Source of the DNA: JAVBLT01 sp031553315
GTDB taxonomy: Bacteria; Verrucomicrobiota; Kiritimatiellia; RFP12; DVOR01
DNA: 59,801 nt
Assembly (NCBI GenBank): GCA_031553315.1
Contig: JAVBLT010000019.1
Coordinates: forward strand, 1 to 59,801
Direction: 5' to 3'
Shown here: positions 52,589 to 59,801 of the stretch, piece after piece
Layout of the letters: each line of letters opens with the position of its first letter
Position numbering within the stretch: position 1 is the stretch's first letter
The notes under the pieces: model-generated
What the model saw: the letters and a program-made list of their open reading frames with translations, nothing else
Databases searched by the model: none
What the model was told of the DNA's origin: nothing
Made by a program: the position numbers and the translations under genes

Positions 52589-53362
52589 ATGAAGCCACTC
52601 ACCATCGCAGGCCGCACCTTTGCGAGCCGCCTCTTTCTCGGCACCGGCAAGTTTGCCTCAAGCGCCGCCTTTTCCGCCGCGCTCGCCGCCTCAGGCTCGC
52701 AGCTTGTGACCACGGCGCTCACCCGCGTGGATCTTGCCGACGCCGCGCATGACGACATTCTCAAGGCCATCGACCGCTCCCGCGTGGAAATCATGCTCAA
52801 CACCTCCGGCGCCCGCGATGCCGAGGAAGCCATCCGCATCGCGCGCCTGGGAAAAGCCGCCGGCTACACCTGGATCAAGCTCGAAATCCACCCCGACGCC
52901 CGCTACCTCCTCCCCGACCCCGTCGAAACCCTCAAGGCCACCGAAGCGCTCGCCAAAGAAGGCCTCGCGATCCTCCCCTACATCAACGCCGACCCCGTGC
53001 TCGCCCGCCGCCTCGAAGAGGCCGGCGCCGCCGCCGTGATGCCCCTGGGCTCGCCCATCGGCTCCAACCGCGGCATCGAGACCGAGGCCATGCTCCGCAT
53101 CATCATCGAGCAAAGCCGCGTGCCCGTGGTGGTCGACGCGGGAATCGGCCTGCCCTCCCACGCCGCCGCCGCCATCGAAATGGGAGCCTCCGCCGTGCTC
53201 GTGAACACCGCCGTGGCCGCCGCCGAAGATCCCGCCCGCATGGCCGAATCGTTCAGCCTGGCGATCCGCGCCGCCGCGCTCGCCCTGGAGGCCCGCCCGC
53301 CCGCGCCCCGCGCGACCGCCTCGGCCACGAGCCCGCTGCATACCTTCGACCTTTTCAATTAA
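52589..53362 (+). CDS. thiG: thiazole synthase
   Basis: This 257-aa TIM-barrel enzyme begins IAGRTFASRLFLGTGKF and has ALTRVDL, the substrate Lys in TWIKLEIHPD, LPYINADPVLARRLEEAG, and the phosphate loop VDAGIGLPSHA. It joins dehydroglycine, DXP and ThiS-borne sulfur into the thiazole phosphate. A ribosome site AAGGAG lies before the ATG. It is followed 9 nt later by thiH. Confidence 0.96.
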   Translation: MKPLTIAGRTFASRLFLGTGKFASSAAFSAALAASGSQLVTTALTRVDLADAAHDDILKAIDRSRVEIMLNTSGARDAEEAIRIARLGKAAGYTWIKLEIHPDARYLLPDPVETLKATEALAKEGLAILPYINADPVLARRLEEAGAAAVMPLGSPIGSNRGIETEAMLRIIIEQSRVPVVVDAGIGLPSHAAAAIEMGASAVLVNTAVAAAEDPARMAESFSLAIRAAALALEARPPAPRATASATSPLHTFDLFN

Positions 53363-53371
53363 GGCAAAACC

Positions 53372-54472
53372 ATGTTTCCCAAGCTCACGCTCACCGAAGA
53401 CCAGATCCGCGGCCACTACGCCAAGACCACCGCGCAGGCGGTGGAAGCCTCGCTCGCCTGCGCGGCGCCGGGCTACCTCGACCTGCTGAACCTGCTCTCG
53501 CCCGCCGCCGCCGCCTTCCTCCCGCAGATGCGCGCCTCTGCAACGCTCCTGCGCCGGCGCTACTACGGCCGCACCGTCAGCATCTACGCCCCGCTCTACA
53601 TCTCCAACAGCTGCGTCAACAGCTGCCTCTACTGCGATTTCAACATCCGCCACCAGGCTCCCCGCAAAATCCTCACCCCCGATGAAATCATGATCGAAGC
53701 CGAAGCCATCCGCGCCACGGGCATCGATTCGCTCCTCATCGTGGCCGGCGAAGACCCCCGCGCCACCACCGTGGAATTCCTGTGCGAAGCGGGCCGCCGC
53801 CTCAAACAGCGCTTCTCCTTCCTCGCCCTCGAAGTGGCCCCCCAGAGCGAAGAGGCCTATGCAAAGCTCTTCGAAGCCGGTTACGAAGGCGTGGTCTGCT
53901 TTCAGGAAACCTACAACCGGGATCTCTACCGCCACCTCCACCCCGCCGGCCCCAAAAGCGATTACGACTGGCGGCTGTGGACGCAGCTTCGCGCCGGCAA
54001 AGCCGGCATGCGCACCCTCGGCGCGGCCTTCCTCCTGGGGCTCGACGACTGGCGCATCGAAGCCGCCAGCCTCGGCGCCCACGCCCTCTACCTCCTGCGC
54101 GAATGCTACCGCGCCAAAATCCAGTTTGCCTTTCCCCGCATCACCCCCGTCAGCGGCGGCTTCCAGCCCGCGCGCCCCGTGGAGGAAGCCGAGCTGGAAC
54201 AGATGATGCTCGCCTTCCGCATCGCCTTCCCCCAATGCGGCATGACAGTCTCCACCCGCGAGAGCCCCGCCTTCCGCGACGCCATCGTGCAGACCTGCGC
54301 CGACAACATGAGCGCCGGTTCCCGCGTCACCCCCGGCGGCTACGCCATCCTCGCCGGGGAAGACGTCGGCCAATTCACCCTCAACGACCCCCGCACCGTG
54401 GCCGCCGTAGAGACCGCCATCCGCAGCCACGGCCAGGAAGTCGTCCGCAAATACTGGGACAACCGCATCTGA
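53372..54472 (+). CDS. thiH: 2-iminoacetate synthase
   Basis: This 366-aa radical SAM enzyme has the cluster motif CVNSCLYCDF (C-x3-C-x2-C) and a ThiH/BATS-type barrel end (ADNMSAGSRVTPGGYA). It splits tyrosine to make dehydroglycine for ThiG. Use of ThiH rather than oxygen-dependent ThiO fits an anaerobe. ThiC, ThiD and ThiE are not in this window. Confidence 0.95.
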   Translation: MFPKLTLTEDQIRGHYAKTTAQAVEASLACAAPGYLDLLNLLSPAAAAFLPQMRASATLLRRRYYGRTVSIYAPLYISNSCVNSCLYCDFNIRHQAPRKILTPDEIMIEAEAIRATGIDSLLIVAGEDPRATTVEFLCEAGRRLKQRFSFLALEVAPQSEEAYAKLFEAGYEGVVCFQETYNRDLYRHLHPAGPKSDYDWRLWTQLRAGKAGMRTLGAAFLLGLDDWRIEAASLGAHALYLLRECYRAKIQFAFPRITPVSGGFQPARPVEEAELEQMMLAFRIAFPQCGMTVSTRESPAFRDAIVQTCADNMSAGSRVTPGGYAILAGEDVGQFTLNDPRTVAAVETAIRSHGQEVVRKYWDNRI

Positions 54473-54479
54473 TTCAACC

Positions 54480-54508
54480 TTGCTTATTCCCGCCAAAAAT
54501 GGTATATT
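54480..54508 (+). promoter_or_regulatory. promoter of the 1694-aa sensor kinase
   Basis: TTGCTT (54480-54485), a 17-bp spacer and TATATT (54503-54508) lie 57 nt before the start at 54566. Confidence 0.7.
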
Positions 54509-54565
54509 TTAGTCAACGGTAGGCGTTCTTTCGACCCAGTTCTCCGTGTGTAGGGAAATAAGCCG

Positions 54566-57500
54566 ATGACCTCATTTATTTTAAAGCGAGCCGCCCTTGC
54601 GGCTGCGTTCTTTTTTTTAGCAGCCCTTTGCGCGCACGCCAAAGAGCCGCGAACCCAACACGTGCTCTACGTGACCTCCGACACCCCCGCCTGCCAGTGG
54701 TCCGCCGACATCGTCACCGCGTTTAAAGACAGCCTCGCCGAGTACGACCCCGATATTCAGATCGACGAACTCAAGCTCAGCGCCTCCGAATACGACACCA
54801 CCCACTCCGAAGTGGTCGACACCCTCTTCACCTTCATCAACACCCGCCAATACGACCTCCTCGTGCTCGCCCACACCCGCCTGATCGACATCTTCCTCAA
54901 AACCCCCCGCGCCACCCCCGGAGCCACCCCCCTCCTCTTCACCGCCTACTTCGGCGAAAACCCCGCCGCCGCCCATCCCGAGCTCCCCATCACCGGCATC
55001 CGCATCGACCCGGCCATCATCGTCGACAACCTCCGCCAGGGCCTCGTCAACCAGCCCGGCGCGACCAACGTCTTCATCGTCGCCGCCGACGCCGTCGGCC
55101 CCACCCGCAAAGCCGTCGACGCCTTCCTCGCCACCCTTCCCCCCGAGCGCAGGCCCGCCGTCAACCTCATCAACCGCCTCGACTACACCGCCGACCAAGT
55201 CGTCGGCACCGTCAAAGCCCTCCCCCGCAACAGCTTCGTGGTTTTCGGCACCGCCCAGCCCATGCCCTTCACCACCCGTTCCGTGGGCTACGCCGCCTTC
55301 AGGCGCATCAACGAGCTCCAAACCGCCCCCATCTACGCCGTCAGCGACCGGCGCACCGGCATCTACACCCCCGGCGGCATCGTCGTGGCCGGCGGCACCC
55401 TCGGCGACCAGACCGCCCGCATGGCCCGGCGCATCCTCGAAGGCACCCCCCCCCGCCAGATCCCCGTGGAGACCGCCCTCACCACCCCGGTTTTCGACGC
55501 CTCCGTGATGCACCGCCTCGGCTTCTCCCTGGGCAAAGTGCCCGAAGGCACGCGCTTCGTCAACACCGAGCTCCCCTTCCACCTGCGCCACCGCAACCTC
55601 TTCACCGCCATCTGCGCGGCCCTCCTCAGCTCCATCCTCTTCACCGCCTGCCTCCTCTTCAAGCGCCACCGCCGCCTCTACCGCGAGCGCTGCGTCTTCA
55701 ACACCCTGCCCATCCGCGTGTGCGCCTGCGACGCCCGCGGCAGAATCCACTACCTCATCCACACCGATCACCAGAACAGCCGCCCCCGCACCATCGGCGA
55801 GCTGCCCAACATCACCAACCGCTTCCGCGAAACCATCCGCAGCGTCATCGAAACCGGAAAACCCGTCTCCTTCGACTACGTAACCGAAGGCCGCCACCGC
55901 CGGGTCGACTTCATGACCCTCCCCCCCGCCGTCTTCGGCATCCCCACCGTCCTCTTCATTTCGGTCGACATCGAAGCCGAGTTCGCCGCCCGCCAGGAAG
56001 CCACCAACCACGCCGAACGCTTCCACTTCACCCTCAGCGCGATCAACGACGGCGTCATCGCCGTCAACACCCAGGAAATCATCACCCTCGTCAACCCCGC
56101 CGCCGCCCGCCTCCTGCAGAAAACCGAAGCCCAGATCGTCGGCAAACCCCTCAGCCACATCTTCCCCCTGCTCGACGCCGCCACCGGCATCCCCGTGCCC
56201 TCCTCCGCCGAAAAAGCCCTCCGCACCGCCACCATCATCGAGCGCAACGAGCCCCTCATCTTCCTGCGCCCCAGCGGCGAGCGCCTCTACATCTCCGACA
56301 GCACCGCCCCCATCTGCGACCACAAAGGCAACGTCACCGGCGCAGTCCTCGTCTTCCGCGACGTCTCCGGCGAACAGCTCCGCTCCGCCCGCATCCGCGA
56401 GCAAAACACCTTCCTCGAAGCCGGCGCCGACCTCGCCGGCATCACCTACTTCAAGCTCGAAGGCCAAAACCCCGCCGCCGCCATCGACGCCCGCTACTGG
56501 GCCCGCGACCCCTCCGGCGCCCCCCTCCCCCCCGAAACCTGGATCATCCCCGAAGACCTCCCCGCCTTCCTCGACGCCTGGAACGCCCTCCGCGCCGGCC
56601 AGCCCAAGATCCACATCCGCTACAGCTCCGACCACACCGGCACCCGCCGCCACTTCGAAATGACCGCCCGCCTCATCAGCGAAGACACCCCCGGCCACCC
56701 CGAATGGCTCGGCGTCATCCGCGACACCACCCAGGCCCGCATCGAAGACCAGCGCCACCAAGACACCCTCCTCCTCCTCCAGAAAATCCTCGACCACCTC
56801 CCCTGCCACGTCTTCACCAAAAACATCGACCAAGGCTTCCGTTACGAGCTCTGCAACGCCCTCAACGCCACAGCCTTCAACCGCCCCGTCGAAGAAATCA
56901 TCGGCAAGACCGACGCCGACCTCCTCCCCCCCGAAGCCGCCGCCAGCGTATTGGCCGACGACCAGGCCGCCATCGCCAGCGGCCGCCCCCTCGAATACAT
57001 GCACACCTTCCTCACCCCCCAAGGCAAAACCCTCCGCGGCAAAGTCTTCAAACAGCTCTTCACCAAAGCCAACGGCGAGCGCATCCTCCTGGGCATGGCC
57101 ATCGACATGACCCAGGAGCTCCAGGCCCAGGAAGAAGTCCGCAACGTCAACGCCCTCCTCCAAAGCCTCACCGACAACCTCGCCTGCTACCTCTGGATCA
57201 AAGAATACCCCTCCGGCCGCTACGTCATGGCCAACGCCTACTACCGCGCCGCCATGAACCTCACCCACACCCCCATCCAAGGCCGCACCGACGACGACTT
57301 CTTCACCCCCGAAGCCGCCGCCGAATTCCGCCGGTCCGACGCCGCCGCCTTCCACACCCCCGGCGGCCTCACCATCCCCGAAGAACCCATCCAGACCGCC
57401 GCCGGCACCCGCAGCATCTCCACCCGCAAAGTCCACCTCAAACGCCAAGACGGGTCCGACATCATCCTCGGCATGAGCTACGACATCACCGAACAAGTCA

Positions 57501-59650
57501 ACGCCCGCACCGACCTCAGCCGCGCCAACGACAAACTCCGCAGCCTGACCGACACCCTCAGCGCCTACGTCGACCAAGAGCGCCTCATCAACCGCTTCAT
57601 GGAATCACTCGTTCTCAACGACGACAACTCCGACGCCATGCTCCAGATCCTCAAACTCGTCGGCCAGCGCACCGGCGCCGCCAACTGCTTCATCTTCAAA
57701 TACAACTACGCCGAAGACGTCATGCGCCCCCACCTCGAATGGGTTCCCGAAGGCATCCCCCCCGCCATCCCCGGCTACCCCGACCTCCCCCTCGCCACCG
57801 AAGAAGCCTGGTACAAAGCGTTTAAAGACGGCAAACCCTTCATCATCGACGACCTCAACCAGCCCCGCCACCGCATCGAATCCCCCTCCTGGTTCGACAT
57901 CCTCAAACAAACCAACATCGCCTCCATCTACACCGTCCCCCTCCGCTCCGCCGGCACCCTCTGGGGCCACCTCGAGATCGACTTCACCCACCCCCGCGCC
58001 TTCACCGTGCTCGACAACCACCTCATCGAAGCCGCCGCCCACATCACCGAGCTCATCATCGAGCGCAGCGTCAACCACATGATCCTCGAGCGCAGCGAAA
58101 AAGAAAAACAGCTCATTATCGACACCATCCCCATCCCCATCATCCTCTTCAACAAAGAACAGAAAGTCATCCTCATCAACCACGCCGCCGTCTCCCGATC
58201 CGAATTCACCGAGCAGCAGCTCCTCGACCAGCCCTGCTGGGTCTCCTTCTGCGGCACAAAAGAAGGCTACCCCAACGGCCTGGGCTGCCCCGTCGGCCGC
58301 GTCCTCAAAACCGGAATCGGCGAAACCTACTGCTACACCGAAGGCGGGTTCGACTTCTCCGCCTCCGCCACCCCCATCTTCGACAGCATCACCAAAGAAC
58401 TCGTCTACGTCGTCGAAACCGCCGTCGACATCACCGACTTCAACCGCACCCAGCAACAGCTCACCCAAGCCATGAAAGAAGCCCAATCCGCCGACAAAGC
58501 CAAAAGCCTCTTCATCGCCACCATGAGCCACGAGCTGCGCACCCCCCTCAACGCCGTCATCGGCTTCAGCGAGCTCCTCCAGGGCGGAACCCTCACCCTC
58601 GAAGAGCAGAAAGACTGCTTCAAATCCATCAACCTCGCCGGCAGCGCCCTCCTCGCACTCATTAACGACGTCCTCGACCTCTCCAAAATCGAAGCCGACC
58701 AGATCGAAATCGTCACCGCCCCCACCAACGTCAACGCCCTCCTCACCGAAATCGAAGCCATCTTCCGCCACCGCGCCGAACAGAAAGACATCTTCATCTC
58801 CCTCGACGCCCCCCCCAGCCTCCCCCTCCTCGCCCTCGACCACCTCCGCTTCCGCCAGATCCTCCTCAACCTCGTAGGCAACGCCATCAAATTCACCAAC
58901 ATCGGCGGCGTCACCATCCGCCTGCGCTACCAGCCCGAAACCCCCGGCGCCCCAACCGGCGCCCTCACCCTCGCCGTCACCGATTCCGGCCCCGGCATCC
59001 CCCCCGATCAGCAGGAACGCATCTTCCAGCCCTTCATCCAGGAAACCGGCGCCACCCGCGGCAACCGCAGCCACGAAGGCACAGGCCTGGGCCTGACCAT
59101 CTCCACCCGCCTCGTGCACTGCATGGGCGGAAAAATCGAGCTCCAGAGCAAAGTCGGCCAAGGCAGCACCTTCACCGTCACCCTTCCCCGCGTCGCCGTC
59201 ACCCAGGCGGAAGGCTTCCGCCAGGCCCCCGCACCCGCCGCAGCACCCGCACCCGGCGGCCAGTTCAAAATCCCCGCCTACCCCCCCAAAAACATCCTGA
59301 TTGTAGACGACGTGGCCCTCAACCTCAAAGTCCTCACCGCCCTCCTCAACCGCATCGGCCAGAAACCCCTCTCCGCCGACAACGCCACCACCGCCCTCGA
59401 AATCATCCGCACCACCCCCCTCGACCTCATCATCACCGACATCTGGATGCCCAAAATCACCGGCGAAGAGCTCGCCCGCGCCATCCGCGCCATCCCCGAA
59501 GTCAAAGACATCCCCATCATCGCCATCACCGCCGACACCGAAGCCGACACCACCTTCGACATGCACCTCTTCAACGGCCGCGCCTTCAAACCCATCACCA
59601 TCCCCTCCCTCATCCACGTGCTCGGCCCCTACCTCGACCCCGCCAACTAG
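54566..59650 (+). CDS. large hybrid histidine kinase with ABC-substrate-binding-like sensor
   Basis: This 1694-aa protein has a signal/anchor helix, then a periplasmic domain (about 30-335) resembling PF04392-type ABC substrate-binding proteins (TAYFGENPAAAHPELPITGI, then AIYAVSDRRTG-like blocks). A membrane helix lies at about 343-366, with four PAS-like segments to about 1000 and GAF near 1010-1175. A further PAS has cysteines 1224, 1229 and 1241. HisKA follows with His1322 in SHELRTPLN, then HATPase and a receiver with Asp1625. It probably binds a small molecule outside the membrane. No partner regulator is adjacent. Its TAG stop lies at the edge of repeat copy D. Confidence 0.9.
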   Translation: MTSFILKRAALAAAFFFLAALCAHAKEPRTQHVLYVTSDTPACQWSADIVTAFKDSLAEYDPDIQIDELKLSASEYDTTHSEVVDTLFTFINTRQYDLLVLAHTRLIDIFLKTPRATPGATPLLFTAYFGENPAAAHPELPITGIRIDPAIIVDNLRQGLVNQPGATNVFIVAADAVGPTRKAVDAFLATLPPERRPAVNLINRLDYTADQVVGTVKALPRNSFVVFGTAQPMPFTTRSVGYAAFRRINELQTAPIYAVSDRRTGIYTPGGIVVAGGTLGDQTARMARRILEGTPPRQIPVETALTTPVFDASVMHRLGFSLGKVPEGTRFVNTELPFHLRHRNLFTAICAALLSSILFTACLLFKRHRRLYRERCVFNTLPIRVCACDARGRIHYLIHTDHQNSRPRTIGELPNITNRFRETIRSVIETGKPVSFDYVTEGRHRRVDFMTLPPAVFGIPTVLFISVDIEAEFAARQEATNHAERFHFTLSAINDGVIAVNTQEIITLVNPAAARLLQKTEAQIVGKPLSHIFPLLDAATGIPVPSSAEKALRTATIIERNEPLIFLRPSGERLYISDSTAPICDHKGNVTGAVLVFRDVSGEQLRSARIREQNTFLEAGADLAGITYFKLEGQNPAAAIDARYWARDPSGAPLPPETWIIPEDLPAFLDAWNALRAGQPKIHIRYSSDHTGTRRHFEMTARLISEDTPGHPEWLGVIRDTTQARIEDQRHQDTLLLLQKILDHLPCHVFTKNIDQGFRYELCNALNATAFNRPVEEIIGKTDADLLPPEAAASVLADDQAAIASGRPLEYMHTFLTPQGKTLRGKVFKQLFTKANGERILLGMAIDMTQELQAQEEVRNVNALLQSLTDNLACYLWIKEYPSGRYVMANAYYRAAMNLTHTPIQGRTDDDFFTPEAAAEFRRSDAAAFHTPGGLTIPEEPIQTAAGTRSISTRKVHLKRQDGSDIILGMSYDITEQVNARTDLSRANDKLRSLTDTLSAYVDQERLINRFMESLVLNDDNSDAMLQILKLVGQRTGAANCFIFKYNYAEDVMRPHLEWVPEGIPPAIPGYPDLPLATEEAWYKAFKDGKPFIIDDLNQPRHRIESPSWFDILKQTNIASIYTVPLRSAGTLWGHLEIDFTHPRAFTVLDNHLIEAAAHITELIIERSVNHMILERSEKEKQLIIDTIPIPIILFNKEQKVILINHAAVSRSEFTEQQLLDQPCWVSFCGTKEGYPNGLGCPVGRVLKTGIGETYCYTEGGFDFSASATPIFDSITKELVYVVETAVDITDFNRTQQQLTQAMKEAQSADKAKSLFIATMSHELRTPLNAVIGFSELLQGGTLTLEEQKDCFKSINLAGSALLALINDVLDLSKIEADQIEIVTAPTNVNALLTEIEAIFRHRAEQKDIFISLDAPPSLPLLALDHLRFRQILLNLVGNAIKFTNIGGVTIRLRYQPETPGAPTGALTLAVTDSGPGIPPDQQERIFQPFIQETGATRGNRSHEGTGLGLTISTRLVHCMGGKIELQSKVGQGSTFTVTLPRVAVTQAEGFRQAPAPAAAPAPGGQFKIPAYPPKNILIVDDVALNLKVLTALLNRIGQKPLSADNATTALEIIRTTPLDLIITDIWMPKITGEELARAIRAIPEVKDIPIIAITADTEADTTFDMHLFNGRAFKPITIPSLIHVLGPYLDPAN

Positions 59651-59801
59651 AGCAATTTTCAAATGAGAATTCCTGATTTTATGAAAGCGATTTTTCTTTT
59701 TGACGAACCCTTGAAAGGGAAGCGTAGCCGCGCTACGACGACCTGAAAAGGGTGATGTTCAAAAAGGAAAAGCGCCGAAGAAAATAGGAACGCTCAATTG
59801 A
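59648..59801. repeat. palindromic element, diverged copy D, cut by window end
   Basis: From TAG at 59648 the sequence can be aligned with copy C along its length (same arm layout, the CCTGAAAAGGGTGATGTTCAAAAA block and a central CGTAGC-CGC-GCTACG hairpin) but with many substitutions. The hairpin pairing is kept by matching changes on both sides. About 10 bp are missing at the window edge. The kinase stop codon is its first three bases. Confidence 0.7.

Noticed and set aside
54617..57577. 986-codon minus-strand frame opposite the sensor kinase
   Set aside because: Gly/Asp/Val-rich shadow with no motif; the plus-strand kinase is unambiguous.

Overview
This 59.8-kb window is a dense, GC-rich bacterial chromosome segment carrying core genes (dnaE, recA, xseB, sppA, hslO, pdxB, pdxJ, thiSFGH, two tRNAs) mixed with fermentative and glycan-degrading functions. 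An outer membrane and periplasm are implied by exported PL8 and GH2 enzymes, a lipoprotein, a type II secretion-like pseudopilus operon and an LplT-PlsC fusion. Pyruvate formate-lyase with its activase points to anaerobic growth. Many prepilins plus host-glycan enzymes fit the PVC group (Lentisphaerota or Verrucomicrobiota, gut or marine). That placement is inference from gene content, not from a search.

Layout. 1-558: possible transposase tail, AT-rich DNA, a strong promoter, a short transcribed region and a terminator. 559-6096 (+): exported PL8 polysaccharide lyase, then RluA-type pseudouridine synthase, alpha/beta hydrolase, an unknown protein, stand-alone CoaB and TcdA, tightly packed. 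6189-8231 (+): EF-hand-like membrane protein. 8433-19670 (-): TPR/spermidine-synthase-like membrane protein, dnaE, recA, a relatively AT-rich two-gene PIN nuclease + ABC-type ATPase module, xseB, sppA and a small Cys-tailed protein. 19683-29440 (-): pseudopilus operon (GspF, seven prepilins, a giant GspK-like protein). 29636-32240 (+): hslO-pdxB-ogt. 32450-35169 (-): small unknown, YjdF-like, GyrI-like and acyltransferase genes. 35388-38387 (+): ZTP riboswitch, pflB, pflA. 38518-45674 (+): hybrid histidine kinase, LplT-PlsC fusion, lipoprotein, dolichol-phosphate-type glycosyltransferase, pdxJ, U32 protein. 45754-51323 (-): GH2 beta-galactosidase, DtxR-type regulator, Nudix, HdeD-like. 51505-54472 (+): tRNA-Met(CAU), tRNA-Ser(GGA), thiSFGH. 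54566-59650 (+): 1694-aa hybrid sensor kinase.

Recurring regulatory grammar: many operons start with a TTGnnn box, a 17-18 bp spacer and a TAnnnT box; two genes (43002 and 50061) appear leaderless or nearly so.

The most unusual items are: (i) a family of 163-bp near-perfect palindromes flanked by TA (three full copies and one diverged copy cut by the window edge), three of which supply the TAG stop codon of the neighbouring gene; (ii) the PIN + ABC ATPase pair with its own promoter, a candidate defence or toxin-like module; (iii) a possible attenuator or small RNA ahead of the PL8 gene; (iv) a pseudopilus operon with a 1183-aa GspK-like protein; (v) a tRNA-Met whose T-loop has the 54/58 pair swapped.
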